Shown here: one piece after another, positions 1 through 6,046 of the stretch
Position numbering within the stretch: the stretch's first letter is position 1
How the letters are laid out: the number at the start of each line of letters is the position of its first letter
NCBI GenBank assembly: GCA_030601545.1
Contig: JAUVTM010000015.1
Coordinates: 1-15,190 of the forward strand
DNA length: 15,190 nucleotides
Direction: 5' to 3'
Origin: Syntrophobacterales bacterium
Lineage (GTDB): Bacteria > Desulfobacterota > Syntrophobacteria > BM002
Notes under the pieces: generated by a model
The model's database searches: none
Told to the model about the DNA's origin: nothing
What the model saw: the letters and a program-made list of their open reading frames with translations, nothing else
Program-made: the position numbers and the translations under genes

Positions 1-141
1 GTGAGCACCATCCCTGAGGATGATCTCATTTACCAGTTTGATCTGGAAGGGAAGCCCACGGTGGAGCTGCCGATCGAGTCTGTGGCACTACAGGCGGCCA
101 ACGAGATTTTCAGGAAACTCTTACTTGAGAATGTGGCTTGA
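1..141 (+). CDS. C-terminal end of a probable CooC/MinD-type nucleotide-binding ATPase (5' end outside window)
   Basis: The frame is open from base 1 to the TGA at 139-141 and gives the last 46 residues of a protein. The tail reads IPEDDLIYQFDLEGKP, then VELPIESVALQAANEIF. This pattern of I-P-x-D, an acidic stretch, x-L-E-G-[KR]-P, then E-L-P and a closing amphipathic helix resembles the C-terminus of CooC-type ATPases of the SIMIBI/MinD class. These are known to mature carbon monoxide dehydrogenase/acetyl-CoA synthase and related metalloenzymes. No Walker motif lies in the visible part, so the assignment rests on the tail only. Another ParA/MinD-like ATPase is equally possible. It may be transcribed with purH, although a 216-bp gap with a palindromic repeat lies between them. 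Confidence 0.5.
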   Translation: MSTIPEDDLIYQFDLEGKPTVELPIESVALQAANEIFRKLLLENVA

Positions 142-191
142 TAAGATGTCTGTTGTGCGCTGCCGAAACACCAAACCAATCAATCAATTTC

Positions 192-200
192 TGCTATAGT
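192..200 (+). promoter_or_regulatory. possible extended -10 promoter element upstream of the purH-like gene
   Basis: TGCTATAGT at 192-200 matches an extended -10 element (TGn followed by a TATAAT-like hexamer with one mismatch). I see no good -35 hexamer at the usual distance, which is tolerable for extended -10 promoters. It lies about 158 bp before the start of the IMP cyclohydrolase gene, so the leader would contain the REP-like inverted pair at 259-334. This is a weak, pattern-only call. Confidence 0.25.
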
Positions 201-258
201 ACTCCGCAGTGCCATAAAGCCAGAGGTGGTTACACTCTGCTAATGTTTATAGAAGAGC

Positions 259-334
259 TGTGGGAGCGGCTTTCGAGCCGCGATTCACTGGTAGTTCAAC
301 GAAGAAAAGTCGCGGTTGGAAAGCCGCTCCTACA
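259..334. repeat. REP-like inverted pair (BIME-type doublet)
   Basis: Two 25-base arms at 259-283 and 310-334 are inverted copies that agree at 22 of 25 positions, separated by 26 bases. The arm core is GGAGCGGCTTTC followed by a CCGCGA end. It resembles the GGAGCGGC-type REP sequences that are scattered between genes in many Proteobacteria and mobilised by RAYT (TnpA-REP) transposases. In RNA the pair would form a strong hairpin that could stabilise or terminate transcripts between the upstream ATPase gene and purH. The right arm ends 23 bases before the purH start, so it would be translated if any longer start were used; this supports the shorter start at 358. Confidence 0.7.
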
Positions 335-357
335 GTATGCCGCGAAAGGGGAGTTCT

Positions 358-966
358 ATGTCAAGGAAGATCCAGCGGGCAGTTCTCAGTGTGACGGATA
401 AATCCGGGCTGCTCGAATTTGCTCAAAAACTAGAGAAGTTCGGGGTGGAGATTCTGTCCACAGGTGGCACCGCCCGCATGATGAGGGAGGGCGGAGTTAC
501 GGTGCAGGATGTTTCAGATTTTACCGGTTTCCCCGAAATGCTGGACGGGCGAGTCAAGACCTTGCATCCCAAGGTGCATGCGGGAATTCTGGCGCAGCGG
601 GACAACCCGGAACACATGAAGACAATGGCTTCCCACCATCTCAAAGTCATAGACATGGTGGTGGTTAATCTTTATGCTTTTGAGAAGACCATTGCCAGCG
701 AGGATTGCACCCTGGAGGAGGCCGTCGAGAACATTGACATAGGCGGCCCCACCATGCTGCGCGCAGCTGCGAAAAACTATCGAGATGTGGCCGTGGTGGT
801 AGAGCCGGGAGACTACGAGCCCATCATCGAAGAGATGCAGGGAAATAATGGCCAGCTCAGCCTGGAGACCCGTTTTGGCTTGGCCAAAAAGGTCTTTCGC
901 CTCACCCACGAATACGATGGCGCCATAACCCGATATTTAGAGGACATAGCCTCACCGAGTTCTTAG
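358..966 (+). CDS. purH: stand-alone IMP cyclohydrolase (N-terminal domain of PurH only)
   Basis: The 202-residue product covers only the IMP cyclohydrolase (MGS-like) half of the bifunctional purine enzyme PurH, which is normally about 520 residues. It closes FAICAR to IMP, the last step of de novo purine synthesis, in the cytoplasm. Family signatures are visible in order: SVTDKSG, STGGTA, the GRVKTLHPKVHAGIL block, VVVNLYAF and NIDIGGPTMLRAAAKN. The chain ends shortly after the cyclohydrolase domain (YLEDIASPSS) with no trace of AICAR transformylase in the following frame, so this is a naturally split enzyme or the remains of one. Split PurH is known in some bacteria; the transformylase partner is not in this window. 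The start at 358 is preferred because GGGGAG lies just upstream and because the longer frame from 316 would translate a REP arm. purD and purE lie about 8-9 kb downstream. Confidence 0.88.
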   Translation: MSRKIQRAVLSVTDKSGLLEFAQKLEKFGVEILSTGGTARMMREGGVTVQDVSDFTGFPEMLDGRVKTLHPKVHAGILAQRDNPEHMKTMASHHLKVIDMVVVNLYAFEKTIASEDCTLEEAVENIDIGGPTMLRAAAKNYRDVAVVVEPGDYEPIIEEMQGNNGQLSLETRFGLAKKVFRLTHEYDGAITRYLEDIASPSS

Positions 967-1033
967 TGGTCTCAAAGAAGACCGCTGCTCCGTTGGAGGT
1001 TGGGGCAGAGGAAATTTCATAAGGAGGACTCTG

Positions 1034-2251
1034 ATGCAATCTGAGCCAATAGTCCTGGATAAGAGGGCGAAGCGCAAGCTGGCGGGGGAATTTCCCGACC
1101 TGTGTCTCACCTGCGGGACCTGCGCTGGAGGCTGCCCGGTTAGCGGGGTAGACGGCATGGACATGCGCAAGGCGGTGCGCATGGCCTTACTGGGTCTGGA
1201 TCAGGAACTTATTGATTCACGTTTTCCCTGGATTTGCACCTTGTGCGGCCGCTGCGAGCACGGCTGTCCCATGAGCATTGATTTGATGAAAATGATGCGT
1301 TCTGCCCGGGCCCATAGGGAACGGGACAAGGTGCCTGGTGTGCTTCACAAGGGGGTAGTGCAGTGCCTGAAGTCAGGCAACAATGTGGGCATCCCCAAGG
1401 AAGACTATCTTTTCCTGCTGGAGGATCTGGGCCTCGAATTGGCCGAAGAGTTACCGGGCTTTGAGGTACCGGTGGACAAGAAGGGTGCCAGAATCCTGGT
1501 AACCATCAACTCCAAGGAGCCCTTTGCCGAGCCAGAGGATATGTTTTTCTGGTGGAAGATATTCTACGCGGCCAAGGAGTCCTGGACCACCACCTCGGAT
1601 AACTGGGAAGGGGTCAACTGGGGTCTTTTCACCGGCGATGATGACTCCATGAAAGAGGTTGTTCGGAGGATCGTGGAGAACTACAAAGAACTTGAATGTG
1701 AGTATCTCCTCTTACCGGAGTGAGGCCACGCCTACTTTGCGACCAGGCTTGGTCTGCAAAATTGGTTCGCTGATGAGGGTGTCAAGTTTATCAGCATTCA
1801 CGATCTGCTCAAAGAATACATTGAAACCGGTCGCATCAAGCTGGACAAATCGAAACACCCTGAACTGACCACTTATCATGACCCGTGCAATTACGGGCGC
1901 AAGAGCGAGAGGACCTTCGGTCACGGCTATTACGAGGAGCCGCGCTGGATTACCCAGCAGTGTGTAGATAATTTTGTGGAGACGTATCCCACCGCGGTTA
2001 ATAACTACTGCTGCGGCGCCGGCGGTGGCGCCTGGGCCATGCCCTATGCCGAGGAGCGCATCTACTACGGCCGGGTGAAGGCCAAACAGATCAAAGACAC
2101 CGGGGCTGCAATGCTCATCGCTCCATGTCACAACTGCCGCGACCAGATCATGAAGAGTCTGCGCCAAGAGTATGACATGATGGATGTGGAGGTGAAGTAT
2201 TTGTGGGAACTGGTGGCAGATTCCCTAGTGATCGAAGGAGTGGATGAGTAA
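1034..2251 (+). CDS. selenocysteine-containing Fe-S/CCG-domain oxidoreductase of the DsrK/HdrD type
   Basis: One reading frame of 405 residues is interrupted only by TGA at 1721-1723 (codon 230), read here as selenocysteine. Order: two [4Fe-4S] ferredoxin motifs (C24-x2-C27-x2-C30-x3-C34-P and C68-x2-C71-x2-C74-x3-C78-P); a first, degenerate CCG-type domain with the stretch ending in LLLPE-U-GHA; a full CCG domain with C285, C326-C327, C365-x2-C368. CCG domains in HdrB/HdrD and DsrK hold noncubane [4Fe-4S] clusters for thiol/disulfide and electron-transfer chemistry on the cytoplasmic side. DsrK-like relatives have E-C-G-H-A where this protein has E-U-G-H-A. The frame continues without loss of homology on both sides of the TGA, and a SECIS-like hairpin follows at 1736-1760. 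AAGGAGG sits six bases before the ATG. The partner and substrate are unknown: DsrM-, TmcC- or HdrA-like genes are not in the window. A nonsense mutation or sequencing error is the alternative reading. Confidence 0.85.
1736..1760 (+). promoter_or_regulatory. SECIS-like hairpin directing selenocysteine insertion at UGA 1721
   Basis: After the in-frame TGA (1721-1723) the RNA can fold into a 10-bp stem: 1736-1745 (UUUGCGACCA) pairs with 1750-1760 (UGGUC, one bulged U at 1755, GCAAA). The loop is GGCU at 1746-1749. Twenty-two bases separate the UGA from the loop, inside the 16-37 base range usual for bacterial SECIS elements, and the loop begins with GG as in E. coli fdhF. In fdhF the bulged U is on the 5' side of the stem, whereas here it is on the 3' side. 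The hairpin lies fully in coding sequence, as bacterial SECIS elements do, and would be bound by SelB. Confidence 0.75.
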
Positions 2252-2261
2252 GTGAGGTTTC

Positions 2262-2516
2262 ATGGAATTCAAGTCGTTTGTTGAAAAATGTCAGAGTGAA
2301 CCCACCGTCAGTGACTTCGAGTCCTACCTCTCCTATTGTATTTTCGAAAAGAAATCTGCCAAGACCAGCGGTAAAGACGAGGTTACGGTAGAGATGTACA
2401 GTTTTATTCGCGATCAGGCTTTTGAGCGTCGTGATGAACAGGCGGCACGCCTACTATACGATCTTGCTGGCGCTTCAAGCTGGAAGGAAGGGGAGTGGGA
2501 AGGCGCTTTGCGCTAG
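2262..2516 (+). CDS. small protein of unknown function (84 residues) following the selenoprotein
   Basis: This short gene begins 10 bases after the selenoprotein stop and is likely on the same transcript. The product is acidic and helical in look, has two cysteines (C10 and C26), no membrane segment and no signal peptide, and belongs to no family I recognise. A weak Shine-Dalgarno-like GTGAGG lies just upstream of the ATG. The C-terminal part is rich in E, R and W. Tight coupling to a DsrK/HdrD-like gene suggests an accessory or partner protein, but that is inference from position only. It may also be a spurious frame, since the downstream sequence is repeat-derived. Confidence 0.5.
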   Translation: MEFKSFVEKCQSEPTVSDFESYLSYCIFEKKSAKTSGKDEVTVEMYSFIRDQAFERRDEQAARLLYDLAGASSWKEGEWEGALR

Positions 2517-2526
2517 GCGCACTAGT

Positions 2527-2594
2527 TTACCGCGGAGCACGCAGAGAACGCTGAGAGAATACAAAAGGTTTCTGCTCTGCGCTCTCTGCGGTAA
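2527..2594. repeat. imperfect palindromic intergenic repeat (CGGAG/CAGAG type)
   Basis: Two 20-base arms, 2527-2546 and 2575-2594, are inverted copies with three mismatches around a 28-base loop. The arm reads roughly TTACCGCGGAGCACGCAGAG. The same A-C-C-[AG]-C-[AG]-[AG]-A-G type of sequence recurs as a single arm at 10447-10470, which suggests a dispersed family in this genome. It lies directly after the small gene and before the terminator hairpin. Confidence 0.6.
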
Positions 2595-2597
2595 TAT

Positions 2598-2635
2598 AAA
2601 AAAACCCGGCCGGGACTTCCATCCGAGCCGGGTTT
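2598..2635 (-). terminator. intrinsic terminator of the GcvH-like gene
   Basis: A perfect 9-bp stem (AAACCCGGC at 2602-2610 with GCCGGGTTT at 2627-2635) encloses a 16-base loop. Read on the minus strand it is followed by seven T residues (2598-2604), the form of a rho-independent terminator, and it begins 12 bases after the stop of the GcvH-like gene at 2648. On the plus strand the hairpin is followed only by TTTCTGTGTTT, so it may also act weakly on the convergent selenoprotein transcript. Confidence 0.8.
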
Positions 2636-2647
2636 CTGTGTTTATAG

Positions 2648-3577
2648 CTAAGTGCGCAGGAATGCTTCAGTCAGCTTCTCCCATGATAAGTCGGGGACTT
2701 TACCGACAACGTCATCAATTGGACCACCATCGGCATAGGTGATTCCCACCGTACTCACCATCTCAGCCAGTTTCTGATGTTCAGCTTGGATCCACTCCGT
2801 GCTTTCCTGGCCATAGAGAAGGTTCTTCAAATCTTTTTTCATCTCCGCAGGTTCAAGGACCATGAGCCAGCCCTCATTATAAGGCTGCTCTCTCATTACG
2901 GTAGGCTTTTTGGTGACCTGGTAATTGACTGCGGCAATAACGCCTGTGAGGGGGGAAAGCGCCTGCGCCTCTTTCCCGTCTCGTTTGAAGGCCAGCCCCA
3001 CCTCGCTGAACTTGACCTCCTCACCAGTCAGCGGCAGATCCAAGGAATCCATGGGCCCGAAAATTCTCATGGAGAAGTCGTCCAGGCCAATACGGATGCG
3101 ACCACCATGCTCAACCCTGGCCCAGGCATGTCCCATATGGAAGAAATGTCCCACAGGCAGTTCATAGCCGTCGACCTGGGCAATGTTCGTTATGCGGGCC
3201 GGAATCTGCAACTGCCAACTATCTTCCAGCATTTGATCAAACTCACACTGGTGGCATTCAAATTCATAGGGGCAGAGACGGACAGTAGTCCTGCCGGTGA
3301 GGGTGTGCCGACACTCGCGCTGAAGCCCGGGCCGCTTTTTCATTTTCTCCTGCCAGGAGATAATATTGGCCTTTTTGCCCGTGGGCTCCAGTCCTTGACG
3401 GCGAACCGCCGCATTCTTATCTGCGGTCTGCTTCATCGCTTTATCAAAAGGACAGGCAGAACAATTGTAGTAGTAGTTGCAGAGTTTGTAATCGATAACT
3501 CCAGCTTCCATCCAGATGCATTTTTCCTCGCCATTGGGCACGGCCTTGAACCCTGACATCTTTTTTGCTTCCTTCAT
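2648..3577 (-). CDS. GcvH-like (biotinyl/lipoyl-fold) protein with two tandem cysteine modules
   Basis: The 309-residue product has two N-terminal cysteine clusters of identical spacing, C20-x12-C33-x5-C39-x2-C42 and C89-x12-C102-x5-C108-x2-C111, each followed by x-F-D (CPFDKAM, CEFDQML). They look like an internal duplication of a metal-binding module. Residues 137-245 form a glycine cleavage H-protein-like domain, with GHAWARVEHGGRIRIGLDDF and, later, ALSPLTGVIAAVN. The H-protein lipoyl lysine normally lies seven residues before the S of the S-P motif; here that position is G201 and the only nearby lysine (K202) is shifted by one, so lipoylation is doubtful. The ending shows no membrane segment. 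AAGGAGG precedes the ATG by seven bases. The gene stands alone behind a sigma-54 promoter (3646-3661). A direct role in glycine cleavage is unlikely because no gcvP, gcvT or lipoate genes are nearby; function unknown. Confidence 0.8.
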   Translation of the reverse strand: MKEAKKMSGFKAVPNGEEKCIWMEAGVIDYKLCNYYYNCSACPFDKAMKQTADKNAAVRRQGLEPTGKKANIISWQEKMKKRPGLQRECRHTLTGRTTVRLCPYEFECHQCEFDQMLEDSWQLQIPARITNIAQVDGYELPVGHFFHMGHAWARVEHGGRIRIGLDDFSMRIFGPMDSLDLPLTGEEVKFSEVGLAFKRDGKEAQALSPLTGVIAAVNYQVTKKPTVMREQPYNEGWLMVLEPAEMKKDLKNLLYGQESTEWIQAEHQKLAEMVSTVGITYADGGPIDDVVGKVPDLSWEKLTEAFLRT

Positions 3578-3645
3578 GGCGAAACCTCCTTGTAGAAATA
3601 AATAGTAAACTCAATAAGTTCTTGCTGGGTTTTGTCCTTACTATG

Positions 3646-3661
3646 AGCAAGGGGCGTGCCA
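3646..3661 (-). promoter_or_regulatory. sigma-54 (-24/-12) promoter of the GcvH-like gene
   Basis: On the minus strand the sequence is TGGCACGCCCCTTGCT, an exact match to the sigma-54 consensus TGGCACG-N4-TTGCW with correct GG-GC spacing. It points at the GcvH-like gene. Transcription would start near 3635, leaving a leader of about 58 bases that contains the strong ribosome binding site. Sigma-54 promoters need an enhancer-binding AAA+ activator, and a gene for one, with its kinase, is encoded immediately upstream (4626-5972 and 6047-8005). Confidence 0.88.
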
Positions 3662-3806
3662 CTCTTGTTTTTTGCTGATAAGTTACTGAAAATACTAAAG
3701 ATTAGGTGGAATATGGGTGAGTGCCGGAATAGCTGGAAATGTAGAATATATCCACACTAAAGATGATCTATCTGTGTAAGTGACTGATATAATTTTATAA
3801 GTTTTG

Positions 3807-3849
3807 TATGTGGTAAAATACTACATGGAGTTGAATTTTACCACACATA
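3807..3849. promoter_or_regulatory. candidate upstream activating sequence (inverted repeat)
   Basis: An 11-base perfect inverted repeat, TGTGGTAAAAT (3809-3819) and ATTTTACCACA (3835-3845), is separated by 15 bases; TA-rich flanks extend the symmetry to TATGTGG and CCACACATA. Its centre is about 165-190 bp upstream of the sigma-54 promoter, the usual place for an enhancer bound by dimers of an NtrC-family activator. The binding protein would most simply be the adjacent response regulator, but this is inference. Confidence 0.5.
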
Positions 3850-3974
3850 ATTGAGTTGTTGAGGCATAGCCAGAAGTCCATGTCTTTAAGTAAGTTGGCA
3901 CGGTTCGCTATAAGTTCGGCTGATGATACCCATCCCCTGCGGGTAAATGATAGAAAAGCTTAACGATGGGGATA

Positions 3975-4006
3975 GCCACACATAGTTGCAATTTGCCACA
4001 CATAGT
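3975..4006. repeat. direct repeat of GCCACACATAGT, 20-bp period
   Basis: GCCACACATAGT occurs at 3975-3986 and again at 3995-4006, two helical turns apart. The core CCACACATA is the same as in the right arm of the inverted repeat at 3835-3849. Three copies in about 165 bp of gene-free DNA upstream of a sigma-54 promoter suggest additional binding sites for one regulator. They lie 44-75 bases beyond the stop of the archaemetzincin gene. Confidence 0.45.
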
Positions 4007-4049
4007 GGATGGTGTTTGTGTAGGGCAACTTCTTCAGACCTCTGAACTG

Positions 4050-4619
4050 TCAAGCCTTCAAAAAGAGGTCGGTGCTGAGATGCCAGAGCATGAGCTCTCG
4101 ACAGGCAGGGCAGAAAAAGGAGAACTTGCGATCGGCACACTCTACTCCGACAGAATACCGCATGACGCAATCAGGATCAGCACAATGTTTTAGGCCGAAG
4201 GTATGGCCCAATTCGTGAACGGCCTCTTTTTCCAGGCGGCTTATGAGTGGAGGGCAGCCGATTTTCGTGTCGCTGTCAGGGTTGCCGCGCAAACGATAAC
4301 TGGAGATAATGGCACCCTTGCCTTTGAACTGGGCCTCTCCAAATACAAAGGAGAAGATGGGGTTGAAGAGGTCGACATGGGTCACCCCCAAGACCTTGAG
4401 CGCATCTGGCGCTGCGGTATCGATTAATTTCCGCAGAATCAAGTTGGAGTTGTATTGCTGCCGAGCAGCATCCAAGGCGTAGGCGGGGAGACCCTGATTG
4501 GTGGAAATCTTGACTGGCAGGTCGAACTGTTCCTGGATGCTTTCTGCGATGTTCTCTAAATATTTATCACCTACATCCCCCAAGGGTACAAGGTAGATGA
4601 ATTGGGGGTCGTTTTTCAT
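4050..4619 (-). CDS. amzA: archaemetzincin-type zinc metalloprotease
   Basis: The 189-residue product carries the archaemetzincin signature. HELGHTFGLKH at 135-145 (H135, E136, H139, G142, H145) is the metzincin HExxHxxGxxH zinc site. It is followed by C146, C151, the Met-turn-like M153, and a C170-x2-C173 pair, which together form the second, structural zinc site of this family. The length is normal for bacterial and archaeal members. There is no signal peptide, so it should be cytoplasmic. Archaemetzincins are probable aminopeptidases/metalloproteases whose physiological substrates are poorly known. The start lies six bases after the stop of the response regulator gene and has no good ribosome binding site, which suggests translational coupling and co-transcription with the two-component pair. 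The catalytic and structural residues are all intact. Confidence 0.92.
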   Translation of the reverse strand: MKNDPQFIYLVPLGDVGDKYLENIAESIQEQFDLPVKISTNQGLPAYALDAARQQYNSNLILRKLIDTAAPDALKVLGVTHVDLFNPIFSFVFGEAQFKGKGAIISSYRLRGNPDSDTKIGCPPLISRLEKEAVHELGHTFGLKHCADPDCVMRYSVGVECADRKFSFFCPACRELMLWHLSTDLFLKA

Positions 4620-4625
4620 GATAGC

Positions 4626-5972
4626 TTATTGTTGTCTTTCCAGGCCGAACTTCTTAATCTTTTTATGAAGAGTGGTGCGGTCGATATTCAGCTGACGTGC
4701 TGTCTTGGCTATGTTCCAGTCGTTTCTTTGGAGCATTTTCTCAATGTGGATCCTTTCCACTTCCTGCAACGATTGGGGTTCCTCAGTGAGGGGTGATTCA
4801 ACATTGCAGAAAGGCAAATGCTTAAACTTCACTTCAGGACCCTGATCAATTACTAGAGCGCGTTCAATCACGTTTTCGAGTTCACGCACGTTGCCAGGCC
4901 AGTGGTAATCCATCATAAAGTCCATGGCCTTCCGGTCTACACGGTCGAATTTCTTGTTGAATTCCACATTATATTTGTTGATGAAGTGGGCAGCCAACAA
5001 AGGAACGTCATCTTTGCGCTCCCGCAAGGGGGGAAGTTGGATACTGACCACATTTAAACGGTAATAAAGGTCGCTACGGAAAGAGCCCTCCTCTATGGCA
5101 GCAACCAGATCGCGATTGGTGGCGGAGATGAGTCGGACGTCTACCTTGACTTGCTCTGTCCCACCCAAACGGCTGAAGCTTTTTTCCTGCAATACTCGCA
5201 GCAGTTTGATCTGAGTCTTCATACTGATGTCGCCCATTTCGTCCAGGAAGAGGGTGCCTCCATTGGCCAGTTCGAACCGTCCTTTCTTGGTGCGGTCGGC
5301 ACCGGTGAAAGCCCCCTTTTCGTAGCCGAACAGCTCGCTCTCCAGGAGAGTTTCGGGAAGAGCTCCGCAGCTGGTGGCCACAAAGGCACCATAGCGTTGG
5401 GAACTGTTGCTGTGAATTGCCCTGGCCACAAGTTCTTTGCCTGTGCCGGTTTCCCCAGTGATCAGTACGGTGGCGTTGGTGTCGGTAACGGCCTTGATCA
5501 TTTCAAAAACTTCCTGCATGGCCTCGCTTCTGCCAATGATATCTTCGAACTCGTATTGTTCAGTCAAACGCTTGCGGAGCAGGATGTTCTCGGTGATCAA
5601 CTGTTGATGCTCAACGATTCTTTTCAGCATCAGGTTTAGTTGGTCCACATCGAGGGGTTTGACGATGTAGTCATAGGCACCCTCTTGCATGGCCTGGACT
5701 GCGCCGGGGATGGAGGCATAAGCAGTCATCATAATGACCACTGTGTGGGGAGCAATTTCTTTGACCTGTTTGAGCACCTCCAGACCGTCCATACCTGGCA
5801 TCCTAAGATCAAGGAGAACAATATCCCAGTTCTCCCCGCGTACGGCTTTGATGGCCTGAGGCCCGTCTTCAACCGCTTGGGCGAAGTAGTTTTCCTCCTC
5901 CAGCCAATTTGTGAGGGCAAGACAGACCATTGGCTCGTCATCGACCACTAAAATCCGTGCATCTTCCTTCAT
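4626..5972 (-). CDS. NtrC-family sigma-54-dependent response regulator
   Basis: The 448-residue protein (from the ATG at 5972) has receiver, AAA+ and DNA-binding domains. The receiver has D11-D12, phospho-acceptor D55 (VLLDLRMPG), a TAY threonine near 83 and K105 (YIVKPLD). The AAA+ domain shows Walker A GETGTGKE (about 173-180), the sigma-54 contact loop GAFTGA (about 220-225) and Walker B GGTLFLDEMGD (about 238-248). The C-terminal Fis-type helix-turn-helix is NIAKTARQLNIDRTTLHKKI. It should bind enhancer DNA and remodel sigma-54 RNA polymerase when phosphorylated. The start at 5972 is preferred over the frame's first ATG at 5999 because AGGTG lies five bases upstream and the upstream codons are palindromic repeat. 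The kinase gene ends 74 bp upstream. A sigma-54 promoter lies at 3646-3661, downstream of the operon, and is the obvious candidate target. Confidence 0.95.
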   Translation of the reverse strand: MKEDARILVVDDEPMVCLALTNWLEEENYFAQAVEDGPQAIKAVRGENWDIVLLDLRMPGMDGLEVLKQVKEIAPHTVVIMMTAYASIPGAVQAMQEGAYDYIVKPLDVDQLNLMLKRIVEHQQLITENILLRKRLTEQYEFEDIIGRSEAMQEVFEMIKAVTDTNATVLITGETGTGKELVARAIHSNSSQRYGAFVATSCGALPETLLESELFGYEKGAFTGADRTKKGRFELANGGTLFLDEMGDISMKTQIKLLRVLQEKSFSRLGGTEQVKVDVRLISATNRDLVAAIEEGSFRSDLYYRLNVVSIQLPPLRERKDDVPLLAAHFINKYNVEFNKKFDRVDRKAMDFMMDYHWPGNVRELENVIERALVIDQGPEVKFKHLPFCNVESPLTEEPQSLQEVERIHIEKMLQRNDWNIAKTARQLNIDRTTLHKKIKKFGLERQQ

Positions 5973-5987
5973 CGGTTCACCTGAAAT

Positions 5988-6020
5988 CGCATGGCGCATA
6001 GCGCTAAGCGCATGGCGTCA
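5988..6020. repeat. short palindromic and direct repeat between kinase and regulator genes
   Basis: The stretch contains GCGCTAAGCGC, a 5-bp inverted repeat around one base, framed by two direct copies of GCATGGCG. It fills most of the 74-bp gap between the kinase stop and the regulator start. It could form a small hairpin in the mRNA that tunes expression of the regulator relative to the kinase; no T-run follows, so it is not an evident terminator. Confidence 0.4.
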
Positions 6021-6046
6021 TGAGTCTATTGGTTGATAAATGATTT

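Larger units (their letters stand above)
3578..4049. other. 472-bp AT-rich gene-free regulatory region
   Basis: No coding frame here looks real. The region lies between the start of the GcvH-like gene and the stop of the archaemetzincin gene, both on the minus strand. It is visibly more AT-rich than its neighbours, especially 3660-3860. It contains the sigma-54 promoter at 3646-3661, an inverted repeat at 3807-3849 and a repeated CCACACATA motif at 3841, 3976 and 3996. Confidence 0.6.

Noticed and set aside
142..357. ZTP (pfl) riboswitch upstream of purH
   Set aside because: I looked for the conserved pfl core and did not find it; the leader holds only a REP-like pair.
1659..1868. Separate short reading frame overlapping the TGA at 1721, which could suggest a frameshift in the Fe-S protein
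   Set aside because: Family-like sequence continues in the original frame on both sides of the TGA, so no frame change is needed; the other frame shows no family features.
1976..2251. Stand-alone 91-residue protein beginning at a GTG
   Set aside because: It is the C-terminal end of the same CCG domain protein, in the same frame as the part before the TGA; it has no ribosome binding site of its own.
2777..3556. 259-residue plus-strand frame opposite the GcvH-like gene
   Set aside because: It is antisense to a gene with clear motifs, a strong ribosome binding site and a promoter, and has no family-like motif itself.
3898..3913. Second sigma-54-like promoter on the plus strand (TGGCACGGTTCGCT)
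   Set aside because: The GG to GC distance is one base short of the required spacing and no gene follows on that strand.
5973..5999. Start of the response regulator at ATG 5999
   Set aside because: There is no ribosome binding site and the nine extra codons fall in a palindromic repeat; ATG 5972 has AGGTG at good spacing and begins the standard receiver domain.
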